Positions 18,771 through 27,408 of a stretch of DNA of 64,000 nt are shown here, piece after piece. This DNA is from Streptomyces marinisediminis (GTDB lineage Bacteria; Actinomycetota; Actinomycetes; Streptomycetales; Streptomycetaceae): NCBI RefSeq assembly GCF_026262575.1, contig NZ_JAPKFL010000012.1:1-64000 (forward strand), given 5' to 3'. The notes under the pieces were generated by a model. That model did no database searches, was not told where the DNA came from, and worked only from the letters and a program-made list of their open reading frames with translations. Numbering within the stretch: position 1 is the stretch's first letter; the number at the start of each line of letters is the position of its first letter. A program made the position numbers and the translations under genes.

Positions 18771-21700
18771 TGACGTGCCTCCTCGGTGCCACCCATCTCG
18801 TCCGCCCCCGCTCGGTCCTCCTCCGCGGCGACCTGTGCCGCCGCCGCGCGCAGCCCCTCGCGGGCCCCGCGCTGGAAGCCGCCGAGCCGCTTGCGCAGCT
18901 CCTCGGCGTCCGCTCCGCCCCGGGCCGCCGGGCGGCCGGCGCCGCGCTCCGGCCCGGGGTCGGTGATGTGCGGGGTGCGCTTGGGCAGCCCCTTGTCGGT
19001 GTAGCGCCGTCCGCCCGCGGGCGCGGCCGCGGCGTCTCCCGACACGGCGTCTCCCGGCACGGCGTCTCCCGGCGCCGTCGCGTCCGGCGCCGCGCCCCGG
19101 GGGGCGGGCGCGGCGGGCGCCGCCGGGGCGGGCCCGGGGCGCGCGGCGGCCGGGGCGGGCGCCGCGCCGGGCTCCGGGCGCGGGGCCCCGTCGGGCCGGT
19201 CCTGGACCACCGTGTCGGCGGCCCGGGTGTGCTCCGGGGCCTCGGGGCGCACGGGGGCCTGCGGCCCGGCGGCCCCGTCGGCCGCCTCGGACTCCGCGGG
19301 CCCGGTGTGCTGCGCGGCGGCCCGTCCGTAGCGGGTGGGCAGGGTGTTGGAGTTGGACTCCGCGACCGAGCCGGGCAGGTGCGGCGCGGTGCCGCCGGGC
19401 GCCCCGCCGACGGTGGCCGCCGAGCCGGGCGCCGGCCGGTCGGGCAGCAGGGCGCGCGGCAGCACGGCGACGGCCGCGATCCCGCCCTGCCGGTGCGCCC
19501 GAAGCTGCACCCGGATGCCGTGCCGGCTCGCGAGCCGGGCGACGACGTACAGGCCCAGGCCCAGGTCGTCGGGGGCGCCGTCGCCGCCGGGGGGCCGCAG
19601 CGCGGAGGGCTCGCCGAGCCGCTCGTTGAGCGCGGCCAGCCGCTCGGCGGTGACGCCGATGCCCTCGTCCTGGACGGTGAGCATGACCTCGCCGTTCTCC
19701 AGCAGCCAGCCGGAGAGCTCCACCTCGGCGTCCGGGGGCGAGAACGCGGTGGCGTTGTCGAGCAGCTCGGCGACCAGGTGGCTGACGTCGTCGGCCGCGA
19801 ACCCGGAGAGCTGGGCGTGCGGCGGCAGCGAGGTGAGCTGTACCCGCTCGTAGCGTTCGATCTCGCTGATCGCCGCGCGCAGCACGTCCAGCAGCGGGAC
19901 CGGCTGCGGGTGGTGCCCGCCGGCGTGCTCCGAGCCGGCCAGCAGCAGCAGGTTCTCGCCGTGCCGCCGCATCCGGGTGGCCATGTGGTCGAGCTTGAAC
20001 AGGGTGGCCAGCCGCTCGGGCTCGGCCTCCCGCTCCTCCATCGACTCGATGAGCGCGAGCTGCCGCTCCACCAGGGACAGGCTGCGCAGCGCCAGTTGCA
20101 CGAAGGTGTGGTGGGCGCCGTCGCCGCGCCCGTCGAGCTCCTCGCGCAGCCGGTCCCGCTCGGCGCGCAGCCGTTCGTGCTCGGCGGCGAGCCGGTCGCG
20201 GGCGGCGGCCCGCCCGGCGTCGTCGGCCCCGGTGCGCCGGGTCTGCTCGGCCGTGCCCGCGGCCGCCGCGTGCAGGGTGTTGACCGCGCGGACGACGTCG
20301 GCGAACTCGTCGTTGCGCCCGGTGAAGCGCACCGGCTCCTCGACCGCCGGGTCGGCGGCGACGCGCTGGGCCCCGCGGCGCACGGCGGCCAGCGGCCGGG
20401 CGATCGAGCGGGCGACGCTGACGGCGGCCGCGGCCGCCAGGAGCACCGCCCCGCCGAGCAGGGCGAGACGGAGCTGGAACGCGGTGACGTCCTCGTCCCG
20501 GAGCTGTTCGAGCCGGGCCAGTTCCGCGCCGGCCAGGGAGAGCTGGACGCCGCGCATCCGGTCCACCCGGGCGGCGAGCGAGGCCGCGACCTCCTCCTGG
20601 CTCACCGCGAGTTCCTCGTCGGTGAGGGAGGGCTGGTCGGTGAGGCGGTCGAGGTAGGCGTCGGCGGTGCTGACCTCGGTGCCGTTGACGGTGGTGGTGA
20701 GGGACTCGCGGGCGCGGTCGGGGGCGAGGCGGTCGAAGTCGGCGAGCGCGGCCCGCTCCCGGGTGCGGGCGAGCTGGGCGGCCGCCACGAGCCGGGAGTC
20801 GCCGTCCCGCGCCGTGAGCACGCCGAGCAGCAGGCTCCGGGTGGCCGCCGCGTGTTCCACGGCGCGGCCGAGGTAGGGCAGGGCGTCGGCGGTGCCCGCC
20901 GCGCCCACCCCGCGCTCGTCGCCCTCGCCGGGCTCCCCGGCCTCCGGGGGGCCGGAGGTCTCGGCCGAGCGGGCGGGCAGGTCCCGGGCGGCGGCTTCGC
21001 CGAGACCGCCCAGTGCCTGCACGATGTCGGTGTAGCCGGCGTGCACGGACTGCGCGTCCTGCGCGCCGCCCTCGGCGGACTCGGTCTGCTGGCGCAGCTC
21101 GGGCAGCCGGTCCAGCAGCCGCCGCACGGACGCGGGGAGTTCGGGGCGCAGCTCGGCGGCCTTGCGGTCGACGCGCGCGTGCTCGCCGCTGCCGGGCCGC
21201 TCACCGACCGCGGCGGCGGGCCCGGTTCCCCCGAAGCGCCCCGGGGGGCCGGCCGGCGCACGGTGGGCGACGCCCTGCGCCCCGGTGCCCCCGGCGGGGT
21301 CCGGGTACGTGGCGCCGGGCGCTCCGGTGGTCCCCGGCTGCGGCGGCGTGGTGCCGGGCGGCCCCGGGTCCGGCGCGCCGGCCCCGGCCCCGCCGGTCCC
21401 GGGCGGCACGCTCGTCTCCGGCGGCACGCCGGTCCCCGGGGGCACACCCGTTCCCGGCGGCCCGCCCGCTCCCGGCGGCGTCCCGGCCTCCGGCCCGTCG
21501 GCCTCCGGTGCGTCACCGGTGGTTCCGCGCTCGGCCACGGCGCGCACGGCGGCGTCCCGCTCGTCCGCGACGGCGTGTGCCAGGGAGATGGCCCGCCGGG
21601 TCGTCTCGGCCTGGTCCACCAGGGCCTGTGACTCGGCGACGTGCGCGGCGCCGGTGGCGATGCTCGGAGCGCCGGCGGCCAGCACCGCGACGGTGCACAG

Positions 21701-21877
21701 GGCGACGGAGGCGAGCAGCCGGTTGCGCACCCGGGCCCGGCGGCCCTGCGGCACCCGTGCGCCGGGTGCGCTCGCCGCGTCGTCCGTGGTGCCCGCCGAG
21801 CTCGTGGTGCTCGCGGTGCCGGCTTCACGCCGTCGGCGGATGCCTCGAAGTCGCTGCTTCCCCACCCGTGCTCGCAT
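18767..21877 (-). CDS. cvnA: Conservon sensor histidine kinase with nitrate-sensor-like domain, CvnA type
   Basis: About 1036 residues from ATG 21877; AAGGAGA touches this ATG, so the GTG 12 nt further in is a fair alternative. A first membrane helix (about 57-78, LLASVALCTVAVLAAGAPS) leads to an extracytoplasmic NIT-like domain, a second helix near 470-490 (LRLALLGGAVLLAAAAAVSVA), a HAMP-like segment, then the kinase core with LFKLDHMATRMRRHGENLL, HLVAELLDNATAFSPP (N box), DEGIGV (G1) and LGLYVVARLA. Inside the sensor domain is a ~110-residue Pro/Gly/Thr insert of PPGTG-type repeats that other CvnA proteins need not have. The last ~200 residues are Pro/Ala-rich and end in a Lys/Arg segment (RYTDKGLPKRTP) typical of CvnA. 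It heads the cvnABCD-flavoprotein operon. Confidence 0.92.
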   Translation of the reverse strand: MRARVGKQRLRGIRRRREAGTASTTSSAGTTDDAASAPGARVPQGRRARVRNRLLASVALCTVAVLAAGAPSIATGAAHVAESQALVDQAETTRRAISLAHAVADERDAAVRAVAERGTTGDAPEADGPEAGTPPGAGGPPGTGVPPGTGVPPETSVPPGTGGAGAGAPDPGPPGTTPPQPGTTGAPGATYPDPAGGTGAQGVAHRAPAGPPGRFGGTGPAAAVGERPGSGEHARVDRKAAELRPELPASVRRLLDRLPELRQQTESAEGGAQDAQSVHAGYTDIVQALGGLGEAAARDLPARSAETSGPPEAGEPGEGDERGVGAAGTADALPYLGRAVEHAAATRSLLLGVLTARDGDSRLVAAAQLARTRERAALADFDRLAPDRARESLTTTVNGTEVSTADAYLDRLTDQPSLTDEELAVSQEEVAASLAARVDRMRGVQLSLAGAELARLEQLRDEDVTAFQLRLALLGGAVLLAAAAAVSVARSIARPLAAVRRGAQRVAADPAVEEPVRFTGRNDEFADVVRAVNTLHAAAAGTAEQTRRTGADDAGRAAARDRLAAEHERLRAERDRLREELDGRGDGAHHTFVQLALRSLSLVERQLALIESMEEREAEPERLATLFKLDHMATRMRRHGENLLLLAGSEHAGGHHPQPVPLLDVLRAAISEIERYERVQLTSLPPHAQLSGFAADDVSHLVAELLDNATAFSPPDAEVELSGWLLENGEVMLTVQDEGIGVTAERLAALNERLGEPSALRPPGGDGAPDDLGLGLYVVARLASRHGIRVQLRAHRQGGIAAVAVLPRALLPDRPAPGSAATVGGAPGGTAPHLPGSVAESNSNTLPTRYGRAAAQHTGPAESEAADGAAGPQAPVRPEAPEHTRAADTVVQDRPDGAPRPEPGAAPAPAAARPGPAPAAPAAPAPRGAAPDATAPGDAVPGDAVSGDAAAAPAGGRRYTDKGLPKRTPHITDPGPERGAGRPAARGGADAEELRKRLGGFQRGAREGLRAAAAQVAAEEDRAGADEMGGTEEARQ

Positions 21878-22262
21878 TCTCCTTCCGCCGTCCGGGGGCC
21901 TGCCCGGTCGGCGACTCAGCCGGTGCCGGCCTCGCCGGTCCGCGCCACGTGACGGCATCCGACCCTGCCAAGGGTCCGATTCAAGCGGGCGGACTTCTCG
22001 GGGTCGGCCACCCGAAAAAGTGAACCGCACGCGGGAGCGCGCCAACAACTTCGCCGGGCGCGGCCCGGGGCGGGCGCCGGAACCGGGGCTTGGACACCCC
22101 GCGCGGAGCGTGGCAGGATGCGCGCCCGCAGCTTCACGGAATAACTGATTCCGGGTCAAATGGCCGTCGGGGGACGGGAACAGCGCTGGTCCGTACCTGC
22201 GCCCCGGTTCGCGGGGCGCGCCTCGTGCGGCGCGGGCCGCGTCGGACGGCAGACTGCTCCCC
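21878..22262. other. Divergent intergenic region, cvnA / PP2C-like gene
   Basis: No gene is seen in these 385 bp. At the right end CAGACT (22250-22255) sits 7 nt before the PP2C-like ATG and is a good -10. Somewhat AT-richer stretches near 21960-22030 and 22135-22160 may hold the cvnA promoter, but I could not fix a -35/-10 pair. Confidence 0.45.
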
Positions 22263-23063
22263 ATGCGCGTAGAGATGGCCACCCGCCCCGGCACCGCGGA
22301 CGTCGCCAACGAGGACTATGTTTCGGCCGCTCTGCCCGCCTCGGGCCTGGGTGGCGCCCTGGTCGTGCTGGACGGCGTCACGCCGCCGCCGGACGGTGGC
22401 GGATGCGTGCACGGCGTCCCCTGGTACACCGCTCGCCTGGGGGCGGCACTGCTCGAACTGTCCGGTTCGCGCCGGGATATGACGCTGGCCCAGTGCCTCG
22501 CGCACGCGATCGCCCTTACCGCCGCGCGACACGCCTCAACCTGTGACCTTTCTCACCCCCGCACGCCGCAGGCAACCGTCGTCGTCGCCCGCTGGGACGG
22601 GGAGAGCGTCGAGCACCTCGTGCTCTGCGACTCGGTGCTGCTCGTGGAGTCGCCGCACGGGGAGGTGACCCCGGTGCTGGACGACCGCCTGGACCTCCTG
22701 CGGCCCACGGTGCGGGGCCTGCCGACCGCCGCCGAACGGGCCGCCGGCATCGAGGCGCTGCGCAACGCCGAGGGCGGCTTCCACACCGCGGCGGCCGACC
22801 CCGCCGTCGCCGACCGGGCCGTCACCGGCGCCACCCCACGGGCGCGGGTGCGCACGCTGGCGGCCCTCACCGACGGCGCCGCCCGCTGGAGCGACGTCTT
22901 CCGCCTCGGTGACTGGACGGCCCTGTGCGCGGCCCTGCGCGACCGGGGCCCGGCCGCCGTCATCGAGCGCGTGCGCGCCGCCGAGGCCGCCGACCCGCGC
23001 GGCACCGCCCACCCGCGCGGCAAGGCCCACGACGACGCCACGGCCGCCCTCGTGGAGTTCTGA
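22263..23063 (+). CDS. PP2C-like phosphatase-fold protein
   Basis: A 266-residue protein with a PP2C fold signature: the early metal-site motif NEDYV, VLDGVTPP in place of VADGMGG, LTDGAARWSD in the position of the SDG motif, and a C-terminal HDDATAALVEF resembling DNATVVLV. The partly altered motifs leave activity open. The mRNA is probably leaderless, since CAGACT lies 7 nt before ATG and no ribosome-binding site is visible. It diverges from the conservon and converges on the MarR gene with a 14-bp gap. Confidence 0.75.
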   Translation: MRVEMATRPGTADVANEDYVSAALPASGLGGALVVLDGVTPPPDGGGCVHGVPWYTARLGAALLELSGSRRDMTLAQCLAHAIALTAARHASTCDLSHPRTPQATVVVARWDGESVEHLVLCDSVLLVESPHGEVTPVLDDRLDLLRPTVRGLPTAAERAAGIEALRNAEGGFHTAAADPAVADRAVTGATPRARVRTLAALTDGAARWSDVFRLGDWTALCAALRDRGPAAVIERVRAAEAADPRGTAHPRGKAHDDATAALVEF

Positions 23064-23077
23064 AGCCGCGCGCGGGG

Positions 23078-23530
23078 CTACGCCCCGGGGTCGCCCTGGG
23101 TGTTGAACCGGTGCAGCAGCCGCGCCAGCTCCGCGATCTCGGCCCGGTCCCACCGCGCGAGCTTGCGCACGTACCGCTCGCGGCGCGCCACCCGCACGGA
23201 CGAGAACCGGTCCCGCCCCTCGTCGGTGAGCGCCACCAGCGAGGCCCGCCCGTCGGCCGGGTCCGGGGTACGCGCCAGGAGCCCCAGCACCTCCAGCGCC
23301 CGGAGCTGCCGGCTCATCGTGGCCTTGCCGACGCCGAAGTAGGCCGCGAGTTCGGTGGCCCGCTGCGGCCCGGTGTCCTCCAGCCGCAGCATGATCCCGT
23401 ACGCCGCCGGCTCCAGGTCGGGGTGGACCGCGCGGGCGATCTCGCCGGAGGACGCCCGGGCGCGGCGCAGGAAGACGGAGAGCTCCCGTTCCAGGTCGAG
23501 CATCTCCGGGGCCGGGCCCTCCTCGTGCAC
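23078..23530 (-). CDS. MarR-family transcriptional regulator
   Basis: A 150-residue winged-helix protein. GTG at 23530 is chosen because AGGAGG lies 7 nt upstream; the frame stays open to an upstream ATG without such a site. The helix-turn-helix is ATELAAYFGVGKATMSRQLRAL cut here to its core, FGVGKATMSRQL, and the wing is DPADGRASLVALTDEG. MarR proteins are usually homodimeric repressors of their own or nearby genes. Upstream lie a TGACG/CGTCA palindrome and a perfect 26-bp tandem repeat, probably its control region. Confidence 0.9.
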   Translation of the reverse strand: MHEEGPAPEMLDLERELSVFLRRARASSGEIARAVHPDLEPAAYGIMLRLEDTGPQRATELAAYFGVGKATMSRQLRALEVLGLLARTPDPADGRASLVALTDEGRDRFSSVRVARRERYVRKLARWDRAEIAELARLLHRFNTQGDPGA

Positions 23531-23561
23531 GGCGCACCCTCCTTCTCCTTCGCACCCGCGC

Positions 23562-23573
23562 TGACGTGCGTCA
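23562..23573. promoter_or_regulatory. Candidate MarR operator
   Basis: TGACGTGCGTCA is an inverted repeat (TGACG/CGTCA, 2-bp spacer) 32 bp before the MarR start, between the start and the nearest -10-like hexamer. That position fits autorepression. The assignment is inferred from location only. Confidence 0.5.
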
Positions 23574-23584
23574 CGCGCGGCCAG

Positions 23585-23636
23585 TATCCCGCGCACCGCG
23601 CCCCGCCCGGTATCCCGCGCACCGCGCCCCGCCCGG
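23585..23636 (-). repeat. Perfect 26-bp tandem duplication in the MarR promoter
   Basis: Two identical 26-bp copies (23585-23610, 23611-23636) abut. Read on the minus strand each carries GGGATAC, a possible -10, so the duplication may have doubled a promoter or operator element. Confidence 0.75.
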
Positions 23637-23722
23637 GTGCCGACGTCCCCGTGGCCCCCGACGCCCCCGTGCGCCGACGCCCCGGCGCCCGCGGCGGGGC
23701 CCGGGGCGCCGGGCGCGCGGCT

Positions 23723-26158
23723 TCAGGCGGCCAGCGGCAGGTGCCGGGCCTCCGCCGTCGCCGGGGCCAGGGCCAGCTCCAGCACCGTGCGCACGTCCGA
23801 CACCGGGTGCACGGTGAGGTCGGCGAGGACGTCGGCGGGCACGTCGTCCAGGTCCGGCCCGTTGCGCTGCGGGATGATCACCGTGGTGACCCCCGCCCGG
23901 TGCGCGGCCAGCAGCTTCTGCTTGACGCCGCCGACGGGCAGCACCCGGCCGGTGAGGGAGACCTCGCCGGTCATCGCCACCTCGGGCCGCACCCGGCGCC
24001 CGCTGAGCAGCGAGGCCAGCGCCGTGACCATGGTGACGCCCGCGCTCGGCCCGTCCTTGGGCACGGCGCCGGCCGGCACGTGCAGGTGGACCCCGCGCTC
24101 CTTGAGGTCCCCGACCGGCAGCTCCAGCTCCGCGCCGCGCGAGCGCAGGTAGGAGAGCGCGAGCTGGCCCGACTCCTTCATGACGTCGCCGAGCTGGCCG
24201 GTGAGCGTCAGCCCGGCGCCACCGGTCTCCGGGTCGGCGAGCGAGGCCTCGACGTAGAGCACGTCACCGCCGGCGCCGGTGACCGCGAGGCCCGTGGCCA
24301 CCCCGGGCACCGCGGTGCGCCGCTCGGCCGGGTCCTGCGCGGACTCGGGCGTGTGGCGCGGGTGCCCCAGCAGCTCGCGCAGCCCGTCGGCGTCCACGGT
24401 GACCGGCAGCGCCCGCTCGCCCAGCTCGGCGCGCGCGACCACCTTGCGCAGCAGCCGCGCCAGGTGCCGCTCCAGGGACCGCACGCCCGCCTCGCGGGTG
24501 TACTCCCCGGCCAGCCGCCGCAGCGCGGCGTCGGTGACGGTGACGGTGACACCGTCGGCGTCCAGCCCGGCCGCGAGGCGCTGCCGGGGCAGCAGGTGGT
24601 CCCGGGCGATCGTCACCTTCTCGTCCTCGGTGTAGCCGTCCAGGCGGACCAGGTCCATGCGGTCGAGCAGCGGCTGCGGGATGGACTCCAGCACGTTCGC
24701 CGTCGCCAGGAAGACCACGTCGCTGAGGTCGAGCTCGACCTCCAGGTAGTGGTCGCGGAAGGTGTGGTTCTGGGCCGGGTCCAGGACCTCCAGCAGCGCG
24801 GCGGCCGGATCGCCGCGGAAGTCCGCGCCCACCTTGTCGACCTCGTCCAGCAGGACGACGGGGTTCATCGAACCGGCTTCCCTGATCGCCCGCACGATGC
24901 GGCCGGGCAGGGCGCCGACGTAGGTGCGCCGGTGGCCGCGGATCTCCGCCTCGTCCCGCACGCCGCCGAGCGCGACGCGCACGAAGCTGCGGCCCATCGC
25001 GCGGGCGACGCTGGCGCCGAGCGAGGTCTTCCCCACCCCGGGCGGGCCGACGAGCGCGAGCACCGCGCCGCCGCCCTGGCGCCGCGCGCCGGACGCCGCG
25101 CCGCCGTCCCCGGCGTCCGCCCCGGCCCGCTCGGCGAGCTCGGCCCGCTCGGCGCGGCGCTTGCGCACGGCCAGGTACTCGGTGATGCGCTCCTTGACGT
25201 CCTCCAGGCCCGCGTGGTCGGCGTCGAGCACCGCGCGGGCGGCGGGGATGTCGTAGGAGTCCTGGGTGCGCTCGTTCCAGGGCAGCTCCAGCACGGTGTC
25301 CAGCCAGGTGCGCAGCCAGCCGCCCTCGGGGCTCTGGTCGGAGGCCCGCTCCAGCTTGCCGACCTCCTTCAGCGCCGCCTCGCGCACCGCGTCGGGGAGG
25401 TCGGCGGCCTCGACGCGGGCGCGGTAGTCCTCGCCCGCCTCCGCGCCGTCCCCGGTGAGGGAGGCCAGCTCCTTGCGCACGGCCTCCAGTTGCCGGCGGA
25501 GCAGGAACTCGCGCTGCTGCCGGTCGACGCCGTCCTGCACGTCCTTGGCGATGGACTCGGCGACGTCCTCCTCGGCCATGTGCTCACCCAGCCAGCCCAC
25601 GGCCAGGCGGAGCCGGGCCACGGGATCGGTCGTCTCCAGGAGCCGGACGCGCTGCTCCAGGGTGAGGAACGGCGAGTAGCCGGCGTTGTCGGCCAGCGCG
25701 GCGACGCCCTCGATCTGCTGCACCCGGTCCACGACCTGCCAGGCGCCGCGCTTGCGCAGCCAGCTCGTGGTCAGCGCCCGGTACTTCTCGGCGAGCTCGG
25801 CGACGGCCCCGGGCAGCGGGTCGGGCACCTCCTCGGCGACCTCCGTCCCGTCCACCCACAGTGCGGCCCCGGGTCCGGTGGTGCCGGAGCCGATCCGCAC
25901 CCGGCGCAGGCCCCGGACGAGGGCCCCCGGGTCGCCGCCGGCCAGGCGGCCGACCTGCTCGACGCTGCCCAGCACGCCGATGGCGGCGTACCTGCCGTCC
26001 ACCCGCGGCACCAGCAGCACGCGGGGCTTCTCGCCGTCCGGCGCGGCGGCGCGGGCGGCCTCCACGGCGGCGCGCACCTCGGCCTCGGTCAAGTCCAGCG
26101 GGACGACCATGCCGGGCAGGACCACTTCGCCGTCCAGCGGAACCACGGGCAGATTCAT
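23723..26158 (-). CDS. lon: ATP-dependent Lon protease
   Basis: An 811-residue cytoplasmic AAA+ protease that degrades damaged and regulatory proteins. Domains in order: N-terminal substrate domain (1-200, LPVVPLDGEVVLPGMVVPL), a coiled-coil linker (about 200-290), AAA+ core with Walker A GPPGVGKTS near 373-381, Walker B VVLLDEVDKV, and the C-terminal proteolytic domain with the Ser in KDGPSAGVTMV and the Lys in GGVKQKLLAAHR. A Gly/Ala-rich insert before Walker A (AGADAGDGGAASGARRQG) is longer than in E. coli Lon. A HAIR operator 20 bp upstream indicates HspR repression, as described for lon in actinomycetes. ATG at 26158 follows a GGGAGA site. Confidence 0.97.
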   Translation of the reverse strand: MNLPVVPLDGEVVLPGMVVPLDLTEAEVRAAVEAARAAAPDGEKPRVLLVPRVDGRYAAIGVLGSVEQVGRLAGGDPGALVRGLRRVRIGSGTTGPGAALWVDGTEVAEEVPDPLPGAVAELAEKYRALTTSWLRKRGAWQVVDRVQQIEGVAALADNAGYSPFLTLEQRVRLLETTDPVARLRLAVGWLGEHMAEEDVAESIAKDVQDGVDRQQREFLLRRQLEAVRKELASLTGDGAEAGEDYRARVEAADLPDAVREAALKEVGKLERASDQSPEGGWLRTWLDTVLELPWNERTQDSYDIPAARAVLDADHAGLEDVKERITEYLAVRKRRAERAELAERAGADAGDGGAASGARRQGGGAVLALVGPPGVGKTSLGASVARAMGRSFVRVALGGVRDEAEIRGHRRTYVGALPGRIVRAIREAGSMNPVVLLDEVDKVGADFRGDPAAALLEVLDPAQNHTFRDHYLEVELDLSDVVFLATANVLESIPQPLLDRMDLVRLDGYTEDEKVTIARDHLLPRQRLAAGLDADGVTVTVTDAALRRLAGEYTREAGVRSLERHLARLLRKVVARAELGERALPVTVDADGLRELLGHPRHTPESAQDPAERRTAVPGVATGLAVTGAGGDVLYVEASLADPETGGAGLTLTGQLGDVMKESGQLALSYLRSRGAELELPVGDLKERGVHLHVPAGAVPKDGPSAGVTMVTALASLLSGRRVRPEVAMTGEVSLTGRVLPVGGVKQKLLAAHRAGVTTVIIPQRNGPDLDDVPADVLADLTVHPVSDVRTVLELALAPATAEARHLPLAA

Positions 26159-26178
26159 GATCTCTCCCTCAGCAACGT

Positions 26179-26197
26179 AGTTGAGTCACCAGGACTC
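26179..26197. promoter_or_regulatory. HAIR element (HspR operator) of lon
   Basis: TTGAGT and ACTCAA flank exactly 7 bp, matching the HAIR consensus CTTGAGT-N7-ACTCAAG except for its outermost bases. It lies 21 bp before the lon start. HspR with DnaK represses genes with this element until heat or protein damage titrates DnaK away, and lon is a known member of that regulon in actinomycetes. Confidence 0.9.
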
Positions 26198-26302
26198 AAT
26201 GAGGTGCGGAGGCGGGATGTTCCGCGGCGGGGCGCCCGTTCGCTCACGGCGAAGGCCGGCGGGAGGCGCGGCCCGCGCCGGGGTCCTGCGGGACGAGCCG
26301 GG

Positions 26303-27157
26303 TCAGGTGTCGACGCGCGGGTGGGCCGCCGAGCCGACGGCCTGGTAGCGACGCAGCGCCGGCCACAGCGCGATGCCGGTGAGGACCGCCAGCAGGTGGC
26401 TCCAGTCGGTGACCGGGTCGGTGAGCGTCACCAGGTCGGCCACGACCTTCGTGCCGACGACCGCGACGAGCAGCCAGCGCACCCACGGCACCCGCAGCAC
26501 CCCGGCCAGGGCGCCCGCGCACGCCAGCACGCCGCAACTGATCCCGTAGTCCAACCGGGTGAGGGAGGACTCCGGCAGGTGGTCCAGCGCCACCGCGGCG
26601 GCGACCGTGAGCTGCGTGGCCAGCGTGGCCAGCACGTGCCCGGCGACGAACACCGCCGCCGTGCGCCAGCCCCCGACCCGCCGCTCCAGCGCGGTCAGCG
26701 CCAGCACGAACCCGAGGGCGACGGGCGCGAGCAGCGGCCCGTCGTACAGCAGCGCGCTCGCCACCAGGACGAACAGCGGCTCTTTGGCCAGGTTCTGCAC
26801 GTCCGTGCTCGCGCCGGCCAGCCAGCGGCTCACGGCGGCCGGGTCGCCGATCTCGGTGAGCACCGTCGTGGTGATCAGCAGCAGCAGGTACCAGAAGGTG
26901 AACGGCGTGCCCTTGGGGTCGGGCAGCAGCCGCATCAGGTGCCGGTGCGGCGGCAGGTGCGGCGGCTCCGGTGGCCGCGCGGCCCCCCGGCCGCCGCCCG
27001 CCGTCCGGGAGCCCGCGGCGCGGCCGCCCGAGCCGCCGTCCGCCGCGGAGGCGTCAGGGGCGTCGGCGCCGTCGGACGCCCCGGGGGCGCCCGGTCCGGA
27101 AGCCGACGAGACACCCGTGGCGACGCGCTCGCGCGCCGCCCGTGCCGTGGTCCGCAT
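26303..27157 (-). CDS. Rhomboid-like multi-spanning membrane protein
   Basis: A 284-residue protein. The ATG at 27157 is chosen for GAAGGAG 6 nt upstream. The first ~75 residues are a Gly/Ser/Ala/Pro-rich cytoplasmic tail; the rest holds about six membrane segments (FWYLLLLITTTVL, PLFVLVASALLYDGPLLAP, AAVFVAGHVLATLATQL, and later ones). The order resembles the rhomboid-like family of actinobacteria, but I do not see the rhomboid GxSG serine, so protease activity is doubtful. It diverges from the response regulator gene. Confidence 0.75.
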   Translation of the reverse strand: MRTTARAARERVATGVSSASGPGAPGASDGADAPDASAADGGSGGRAAGSRTAGGGRGAARPPEPPHLPPHRHLMRLLPDPKGTPFTFWYLLLLITTTVLTEIGDPAAVSRWLAGASTDVQNLAKEPLFVLVASALLYDGPLLAPVALGFVLALTALERRVGGWRTAAVFVAGHVLATLATQLTVAAAVALDHLPESSLTRLDYGISCGVLACAGALAGVLRVPWVRWLLVAVVGTKVVADLVTLTDPVTDWSHLLAVLTGIALWPALRRYQAVGSAAHPRVDT

Positions 27158-27317
27158 GCCCGGCTCCTTCCCTAGCGCGACCGCAGGCGCCCGCGGGCGC
27201 GCGCACGCCCGACACACGCCCCGGCCCACGGGTCAATGTCAGTGGTGGAGGCCACACCTGTCAATCCAGCCGCTGAGGCGTGCCACCGTACGTGACCGGG
27301 TGCCCCGGGTACCGCCG

Positions 27318-27346
27318 GTGACTCCGCGCTAGGCGCCCCTTACGCT
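27318..27346 (+). promoter_or_regulatory. Vegetative-type promoter of the two-component operon
   Basis: GTGACT (27318-27323) and TACGCT (27341-27346) are separated by 17 bp, close to the HrdB-type TTGACA-N17-TANNNT pattern. Transcription would start near 27353, giving a leader of about 55 nt to the response regulator. Confidence 0.6.
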
Positions 27347-27408
27347 GCTGGCACACAGCGCTTGGCACCACAGCACCGACGGACCGGCACAGCAGGGCGG
27401 GCAGCCAC

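Noticed and set aside
27117..27260. N-terminal extension of the rhomboid-like protein
   Set aside because: The ATG at 27157 has GAAGGAG at the right distance; upstream codons lack a site and enter the divergent promoter region.
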